Origin: Candidatus Heimdallarchaeota archaeon
GTDB taxonomy: Archaea; Asgardarchaeota; Heimdallarchaeia; Heimdallarchaeales; Heimdallarchaeaceae
Assembly: GCA_023135215.1 (NCBI GenBank)
Contig: JAGLTP010000112.1
Coordinates: 1 to 5,946, forward strand
Length of the DNA: 5,946 bases
Direction: 5' to 3'
The position numbers were made by a program, and so were the translations under genes. The notes beneath the pieces are model-generated. The model worked only from the letters and a program-made list of their open reading frames with translations, did not search any database and was not told the origin of the DNA. This document shows positions 1-3,887 of this stretch, piece by piece (the stretch's first letter is position 1; the number at the start of each line of letters is the position of its first letter).

Positions 1-903
1 ATTAGGAACATCTATATTTACTTAGATAATCCTATGTCTTTTTTCAATGGTGCTCATTTCTTTGGCAATTATTTCAAAAAAAGGAGTAGTTCTCAAGTTT
101 TCTCCTTACTGAATTCATCTGATGAATATTTTGTTACAACCAAACAAAAAGCTAAAGAAATGCAGCTTACTATTGGAGATTTGGTTAGTTTATACAAAAA
201 GGATATCAATAGTTCTCTAGTCGAGGAGAAGAAAATCCTACTAGATGTTGCTGATTTTCTATCATTTTTCTCAATTTTCTTCGAGAGGGAATATATGAAT
301 ATCTTTCTGATGAAATATAATGAATCTGCTCATATCCTCAATAAGAACAACTATGCGATATTCAGTTTTCAAGCTGAACAAGAAGCTGATGAAGAAGCTC
401 TTTTTGCAAACCTAAGAGAGAAACATATAATGTTTAATGTAATTCACAGTTTTTCCGAGGTAACATTACAACAGAATAATCAACAAAACACTGTATTGAA
501 GGTGTTAAAGCTACCAATTTATTTTCTTATCCTACTAATCCCTAGCTTAATATTTTTAATGTTTCTAGATATTCGTAATGCTGGTAATAAGTCCTTTTCG
601 TTTTTGATTCGAAGAGGATTTCATCGTAAAAATGCTGCTTCTTTAACATCATACTGGTTTCTAATTATGTCTAGTTTGTTTACTTTGATTTCATTTATTT
701 ATGCAATCTTCGTACTATTGACAATAATTTTCATTTTAAATATCTCATATTTCATGCCGATGCAATTAGTCATAGATTGGATTTCATTAGCAATTATTAC
801 ACCAATTCTGTTCTCAGCATTTATGCTTCTATTACCAATTCAAGTAAACAAAAAGAAGAAATTTCATTTCACAAAAATCAAAGGAGTAAGATTAAATGAA
901 TAA
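1..903 (+). CDS. FtsX/MacB-type ABC transporter permease, C-terminal part (5' end outside window)
   Basis: This is the membrane subunit of an ABC transporter of the FtsX/MacB (ABC3) class. The frame is open to base 1 with no stop, and the ATG at 34 has no Shine-Dalgarno sequence, so that ATG is internal and the gene is truncated by the window edge. Counting from that ATG, residues 1-155 are a soluble, probably extracellular region. It contains a stretch around 35-55 (KQKAKEMQLTIGDLVSLY) like the 'lgl..Gd.v.l' segment common in these permeases. Three hydrophobic segments follow at about 157-180, 207-237 and 248-269. A basic loop lies between the first two (RRGFHRKNAAS), as in the C-terminal FtsX domain, where this loop meets the ATPase. 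The tail is lysine-rich. Large archaeal members carry two FtsX domains, and this would be the second. The stop overlaps the next gene by 8 bases. The substrate is unknown; the family often transmits force across the membrane and does not move a solute. Confidence 0.85.
   Translation: MRNIYIYLDNPMSFFNGAHFFGNYFKKRSSSQVFSLLNSSDEYFVTTKQKAKEMQLTIGDLVSLYKKDINSSLVEEKKILLDVADFLSFFSIFFEREYMNIFLMKYNESAHILNKNNYAIFSFQAEQEADEEALFANLREKHIMFNVIHSFSEVTLQQNNQQNTVLKVLKLPIYFLILLIPSLIFLMFLDIRNAGNKSFSFLIRRGFHRKNAASLTSYWFLIMSSLFTLISFIYAIFVLLTIIFILNISYFMPMQLVIDWISLAIITPILFSAFMLLLPIQVNKKKKFHFTKIKGVRLNE
880..886 (+). promoter_or_regulatory. Shine-Dalgarno site for the ABC ATPase gene
   Basis: AAAGGAG lies 9 bases before the ATG at 896, inside the end of the permease gene. 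It fixes the ATPase start and supports coupled translation of the two overlapping genes. Confidence 0.8.
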
Positions 904-1582
904 AAAAGAAAAGAAAATCATACAAGTTTTTGATTTACTTCATGTGTATAAAGGGAAAGTCGAAACTATTGCGCTTTCGGGAATAAATCTTTCAGTGTCT
1001 AAAGGAGAAAGATTAGTTATTAGAGGAAAATCCGGTGTAGGTAAAACTACTCTTTTACATTGCTTAGCTGGAATACTCAAACCTACGGCAGGTAAGATTT
1101 TAGTTGAGAGTAGAGACATAATAGAACTCAATGAAGATCAACAAGCAGACTATCGTTGTCAAACAGTTGGTCTAATCTACCAATCCTATAATCTAGCCCC
1201 ATTTCTAACTGTCAAAGAGAATATTGAATTTCCAATGATATTAGCAAAGAAACCAGAAGAGAAAAGGGAAAAACACATAAACGAGCTCACAGAGTTCCTC
1301 GAAATTGAAAGGTATCTTGATCAGAAACCAGAATTTCTAAGTGGAGGAGAACAACAAAGAGTAGCAATGGCAGTAGCACTAGCTAATAATCCACCCATTG
1401 TTTTAGCAGATGAACCCACAGGAAATATAGATGTAGAAACATCCCAAATTGTTTATGAACACTTATCAAGGATGTGTCAAGTTTATGGCACGACATTAAT
1501 AATTGCATCACATGATCCAGATGCTTCTAAATATGCTGATAGAGAAATATTACTTACAAAACTGCAATCAAGAAACCTATAG
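896..1582 (+). CDS. ABC transporter ATP-binding protein, LolD/MacB family
   Basis: This is the cytoplasmic ATPase that should pair with the FtsX-type permease just upstream and drive its movement by ATP hydrolysis. At 228 residues it has the usual length of LolD/MacB-type subunits and all motifs are present: a probable A-loop tyrosine (Y18), Walker A GKSGVGKTT (44-52), Q-loop Q96 in YQSYNLAP, signature LSGGEQQR (148-155), Walker B IVLADEPT (168-175), D-loop GNID (176-179) and switch histidine H206 in ASHDP. The SGGEQQR signature, the NLAPFLTVKEN segment and the ADEPTGNID segment are typical of the LolD/MacB/FtsE branch. GNID instead of the commoner GNLD is a mild variant. The ATG has a good Shine-Dalgarno site 9 bases upstream and overlaps the permease stop. 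No residue needed for catalysis is missing, so the protein should be active. The transported or sensed substrate cannot be told from sequence. Confidence 0.95.
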   Translation: MNKKEKKIIQVFDLLHVYKGKVETIALSGINLSVSKGERLVIRGKSGVGKTTLLHCLAGILKPTAGKILVESRDIIELNEDQQADYRCQTVGLIYQSYNLAPFLTVKENIEFPMILAKKPEEKREKHINELTEFLEIERYLDQKPEFLSGGEQQRVAMAVALANNPPIVLADEPTGNIDVETSQIVYEHLSRMCQVYGTTLIIASHDPDASKYADREILLTKLQSRNL

Positions 1583-1658
1583 TTAGAAAACTTCGAAAAC
1601 TTTGTAAGCTCGTTTGATTTGAAAGGCTTTGCATTGATCACATCATGTTTATTGCTTC

Positions 1659-1692
1659 TTTATCACCTCTCCCCTTTTCCTATTTCTCTTCC
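1659..1692 (+). terminator. Pyrimidine-rich tract after the ABC operon, possible terminator
   Basis: A nearly pure T/C stretch starts about 77 bases after the ATPase stop. Archaeal transcription commonly ends at U-rich stretches without a hairpin. The many C residues make this a weaker candidate than the T run at 1803-1812. Confidence 0.3.
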
Positions 1693-1699
1693 AAGTGTA

Positions 1700-1723
1700 A
1701 GAAAAAAAGTTATCAAAAACAAC
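1700..1723 (-). terminator. Oligo-T terminator of the minus-strand genes
   Basis: On the minus strand this reads as two T runs: five T at 1719-1715 and seven T at 1708-1702. They lie about 105-120 bases past the stop of the leftmost minus-strand gene. No hairpin is seen, which fits archaeal oligo-T termination. Confidence 0.45.
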
Positions 1724-1792
1724 TAGTGATAATTATATAAGATATAAACATATGCTATTTTTAGAAATCCCTCTAATTTGTCAAGATGACCT

Positions 1793-1812
1793 TATTATTT
1801 TCTTTTTTTTTT
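1793..1812 (+). terminator. Oligo-T tract, terminator for plus-strand transcription
   Basis: A T-rich stretch ends in ten consecutive T at 1803-1812, just outside the stop of the convergent gene that ends at 1823. It would stop read-through from the ABC operon before it runs antisense into the minus-strand genes. Confidence 0.45.
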
Positions 1813-1822
1813 CCTAAGAATT

Positions 1823-2488
1823 TTAATCAAATTTTGAAATTCCATTATTCTTTCGTATTACTCTATTGATTAGTACTAAGGATAAAATAGTTGATATAAA
1901 GAAGAAATTTGCACCATTGATTATTTGTCTAGGATATACTATTCTTGTTTCATTGTTATAATCGAAATAGTAGGTTACACTGGTTTCAGTAACGTCTATA
2001 TACATTTTTTCTGTTACAACTGGAACTGGAGAAAAACTGCAGTTAGTAAAATCAAACCACATTTTATAATTTCCCAAAGGAAGGCTTTCGTTAAAATAGT
2101 TTTCTATTTCAAAACCAAACTTATAACTATCTTCTCTAAAACCTGGTTGAATGATAGTCTCTCCAGCCACCCATTCGATAATAAATCCGAGAAACACTCT
2201 CAGGCTTTTATCTCTTAGATTTGTTCTCAGATATGGAAAGGGATAAGGACCACATACATAAGGAATAGTGATAGGTAACGAAGTCGGATTTTCAATCTGA
2301 TAAACTACAGTGAATGTATAACCAGTATAATTCCTTTCCTCCCGTATGTATACTCTTGGAGGATACTCTGCATCCACAATTCTAACAATTAGATACTCTT
2401 CCTCTTCTGCAGAAACTTGAAAAAACACAATTAATAAACTGTAAATCAACAAAAGAGCAAAAACTTTCCATTTCAAACTTCTAAGCAT
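1823..2488 (-). CDS. Secreted, membrane-anchored protein of unknown family (paralogue B)
   Basis: I do not recognise this family. The 221-residue product has a Sec signal peptide (basic n-region, hydrophobic core about 8-24, likely cleavage after VSA at 25-27). An extracellular domain of about 160 residues, probably beta-rich, follows, then one hydrophobic segment at about 193-208 and a short basic tail. It should sit on the outer face of the cell membrane with its C-terminus inside. It is a clear paralogue of the gene at 3165-3869. Shared motifs are DAEYPPR (39-45), ENPT (66-69), CGP (79-81), WFDFTNCS (144-151), VPVVTEK (155-161) and YNNETRIV (177-184). Two cysteines (C79, C150) are conserved between the copies and could form a disulfide. 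Sequons lie at N53, N133, N149 and N179. The ATG at 2488 has no Shine-Dalgarno site but a TATA-like box at a leaderless distance, so the gene is probably transcribed alone. Confidence 0.85.
   Translation of the reverse strand: MLRSLKWKVFALLLIYSLLIVFFQVSAEEEEYLIVRIVDAEYPPRVYIREERNYTGYTFTVVYQIENPTSLPITIPYVCGPYPFPYLRTNLRDKSLRVFLGFIIEWVAGETIIQPGFREDSYKFGFEIENYFNESLPLGNYKMWFDFTNCSFSPVPVVTEKMYIDVTETSVTYYFDYNNETRIVYPRQIINGANFFFISTILSLVLINRVIRKNNGISKFD
1931..2113 (-). repeat. Conserved 3' half of the paralogue pair, copy B
   Basis: This stretch codes for residues 126-186 of the protein and aligns without gaps with 3297-3479. By hand count 41 of 61 residues are identical. The similarity is visible in DNA too: 1938-1960 and 3304-3326 differ at one base of 23. 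Confidence 0.85.
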
Positions 2489-2511
2489 TCATATAATGAT
2501 TTTCTTTCTTA

Positions 2512-2526
2512 CTTATATTACTTTTC
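2512..2526 (-). promoter_or_regulatory. BRE/TATA-like promoter for the gene at 1823-2488
   Basis: The minus strand reads GAAAAG then TAATATAAG. This fits an archaeal TATA box preceded by a BRE-like element (five of six positions of RNWAAW). The box centre is about 28 bases before the ATG at 2488. With usual archaeal spacing, transcription would start at or within a few bases of that ATG, giving a leaderless mRNA. This agrees with the absence of a Shine-Dalgarno site. Confidence 0.5.
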
Positions 2527-2528
2527 AG

Positions 2529-2557
2529 CAAAAGTAAAGATTGAAAAGAAAATAATT
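2529..2557 (-). terminator. T-rich terminator after the three-gene minus-strand operon
   Basis: On the minus strand this is a run of T clusters (ATTATTTTCTTTTC, then CTTTACTTTTG) about 33-61 bases past the stop at 2590. It directly precedes the TATA-like box of the next gene, so it plausibly separates two transcription units. Confidence 0.4.
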
Positions 2558-2589
2558 CACTCAAGACACGAAATAAACTGATACTTTCT

Positions 2590-3159
2590 TTACAGAAATT
2601 TCTTATAAAGTACTAATCCTACACCAATAACTGAACCTACTCCAAAGATAATAAAAGCCCAATCGAAGTTTCTGGCAAAAGAACCTTTATTCCTGAGTGT
2701 AACGAAATCTAGCCATTCAGTTTTCATTGCTAAACTAGGTAATGTTCCTGTTTTGTCAACAAAAAATTTAAGTTGAATCTGAATTTTTGCTTTTATCCAA
2801 GTATCTCTAAAATTCATTAAAGTTGATCTGTTTCTAATAAAACTTCCATCTATATAAGCAAAGTTTACAGTTCTATGTGAACGTATCTCAGTTCCATTTA
2901 CTATTTCTCTCAAATACATATAAACTTTAAAGAGTTCTATAACATTATCTGGTTTTTTAGAAAGCTCAACGGAAAGATTAACTCTGAAATTTTCCGAAAT
3001 GTAACTAGTATTAGTTCTACATGAGATAGTGATTTTCATTCCATTTTCGTCATGTACCGATTTGCTCTTTTCAGCTGCTTGTATTTGAGCTGGACTTAGA
3101 ATCATTACAAAAATTGCTAGTAATAAGAGATAATGTTTTTTTTTCACAGACTTCAGCAT
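2590..3159 (-). CDS. Secreted, membrane-anchored protein of unknown function
   Basis: The product is 189 residues from the chosen ATG and its family is not recognised. It has a basic n-region (KSVKKKH), a hydrophobic signal core at about 10-24 and probable cleavage after AQIQAA near 28-29. An extracellular domain of about 135 residues follows, then one membrane helix at about 166-184 and a short KKFL tail. Sequons lie at N50, N61, N88 and N110, and there is a single cysteine (C47). It shares layout with its two neighbours (signal peptide, ectodomain, C-terminal anchor) but none of their motifs. The frame also has a GTG at 3168, but that GTG is part of AAGTGA, which resembles a Shine-Dalgarno site 5 bases before the ATG at 3159, so I prefer the ATG. 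The previous gene stops 5 bases upstream, so the two are very likely cotranscribed. An A9 run codes for lysines 6-8. Confidence 0.8.
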   Translation of the reverse strand: MLKSVKKKHYLLLLAIFVMILSPAQIQAAEKSKSVHDENGMKITISCRTNTSYISENFRVNLSVELSKKPDNVIELFKVYMYLREIVNGTEIRSHRTVNFAYIDGSFIRNRSTLMNFRDTWIKAKIQIQLKFFVDKTGTLPSLAMKTEWLDFVTLRNKGSFARNFDWAFIIFGVGSVIGVGLVLYKKFL

Positions 3160-3164
3160 TACAA

Positions 3165-3170
3165 TCACTT
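3165..3170 (-). promoter_or_regulatory. Shine-Dalgarno-like site deciding the start at 3159
   Basis: The minus strand reads AAGTGA, one base away from AGGTGA, 5 bases before the ATG at 3159. It overlaps the stop codon of the upstream gene. The GTG inside it is therefore better read as ribosome-binding sequence than as a start codon. Confidence 0.45.
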
Positions 3171-3869
3171 GAAATTATTATCAATTTTTTTTCTGAACTT
3201 ACTTCTTCTAGCATTAAGAATATGAATTAGCACTATTATGACATAAAACGAGCTTATTAGGGAAACAGAAATAGAACTAGCTTTCAAAGTTACTTTAGGA
3301 GAGACTATCCTTGTTTCATTGTTATATTCAAATGTATAAGTAATGTTTTCATCAGTAACATCCATAATAAATTTCTCTGTTACAACAGGTACAGCAGTAT
3401 AGCTACAGTTAGTAAAGTCAAACCAGAGTATATACCTACCTAATGGTATACTATCATTTACATAATTAACTATTTCAAACTGGATGAGTTTTGACCTATC
3501 TCTAATTCCTGGTTTAAATTCGATATCTCCCATATATACATATTCAATTACAGCGAGTGGTCTAGCAAAGAGAGTTTTATCAACAAAAGTAATGTTCACT
3601 TGAGGAAAAAATACTGGGCCACAATGCGCAGTTACTATGATGTTATTTTGAGTTGGATTTTCCCATTGATAGTCAACCTCTAAAGTAAGAATACTGCTTT
3701 TTTTACTCCATTCACCAATACGAGGAGGATATTCAGCATCAGTCATTCTGATGATTAGGTAATCCTCATCTGCACGAATGAGTAAGGGATAGTAAATAAC
3801 CGAACTAACAATTAGGAAAACTATTATCTTCCATATAAATCTAGTTCCTCTTTTTTTGGAATGTTTCAA
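3165..3869 (-). CDS. Secreted, membrane-anchored protein of unknown family (paralogue A)
   Basis: The product is 234 residues from the preferred TTG start and is a paralogue of the gene at 1823-2488. A strongly basic n-region (KHSKKRGTR) leads into a hydrophobic signal core at about 11-30, with likely cleavage after IRA at 31-33. The ectodomain carries DAEYPPR (44-50), WENPT (69-73), CGP (83-85), WFDFTNCS (149-156), VPVVTEK (160-166) and YNNETRIV (182-189). One hydrophobic helix (about 199-218) and a basic tail follow. C83 and C155 align with the two cysteines of the other copy. Sequons at N138, N154 and N184 align with sequons there; N92 and N175 do not. A GTG start at 3878 is possible, but it lies in GAAGGTG, a good Shine-Dalgarno site 6 bases before TTG at 3869. 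The NosD-like gene ends 18 bases upstream, so cotranscription is likely. Function is unknown; a beta-sandwich ectodomain is a guess. Confidence 0.82.
   Translation of the reverse strand: MKHSKKRGTRFIWKIIVFLIVSSVIYYPLLIRADEDYLIIRMTDAEYPPRIGEWSKKSSILTLEVDYQWENPTQNNIIVTAHCGPVFFPQVNITFVDKTLFARPLAVIEYVYMGDIEFKPGIRDRSKLIQFEIVNYVNDSIPLGRYILWFDFTNCSYTAVPVVTEKFIMDVTDENITYTFEYNNETRIVSPKVTLKASSISVSLISSFYVIIVLIHILNARRSKFRKKIDNNFK
3297..3479 (-). repeat. Conserved 3' half of the paralogue pair, copy A
   Basis: This is the partner of 1931-2113. The encoded 61 residues align without gaps, and 41 are identical by hand count. The two copies are direct repeats in the same orientation with the unrelated gene at 2590-3159 between them. 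Confidence 0.85.
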
Positions 3870-3875
3870 CTTACG

Positions 3876-3882
3876 CACCTTC
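3876..3882 (-). promoter_or_regulatory. Shine-Dalgarno site deciding the start at 3869
   Basis: The minus strand reads GAAGGTG, a good match to the 16S anti-SD complement (AGGAGGTG), 6 bases before TTG at 3869. The GTG at 3878 has no such site at a usable distance. Confidence 0.5.
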
Positions 3883-3887
3883 TTTAT

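Noticed and set aside
940..1131. Open frame on the minus strand inside the ATPase gene
   Set aside because: It is antisense to Walker A and the surrounding conserved region, with no ribosome site and no recognisable product.
1586..1603. Short direct repeat GAAAACTT / GAAAACTTT just after the ATPase stop
   Set aside because: Two 8-base copies in AT-rich DNA are not distinguishable from chance, and no hairpin forms.
1786..1869. Possible 27-codon plus-strand gene downstream of the orphan TATA-like element
   Set aside because: It has no ribosome site, runs across the T10 tract that should end transcription, overlaps the convergent gene and has a low-complexity phenylalanine-rich product.
1925..2218. 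Plus-strand open frame opposite the paralogue B gene
   Set aside because: It is the complement of the conserved paralogue block, whose protein-level conservation lies on the minus strand.
3136..3144. Nine-base homopolymer in the start region of the 2590-3159 gene as a phase-variation switch
   Set aside because: It simply encodes three lysines of the signal peptide n-region. The genome is AT-rich, and other such runs occur in and between genes.
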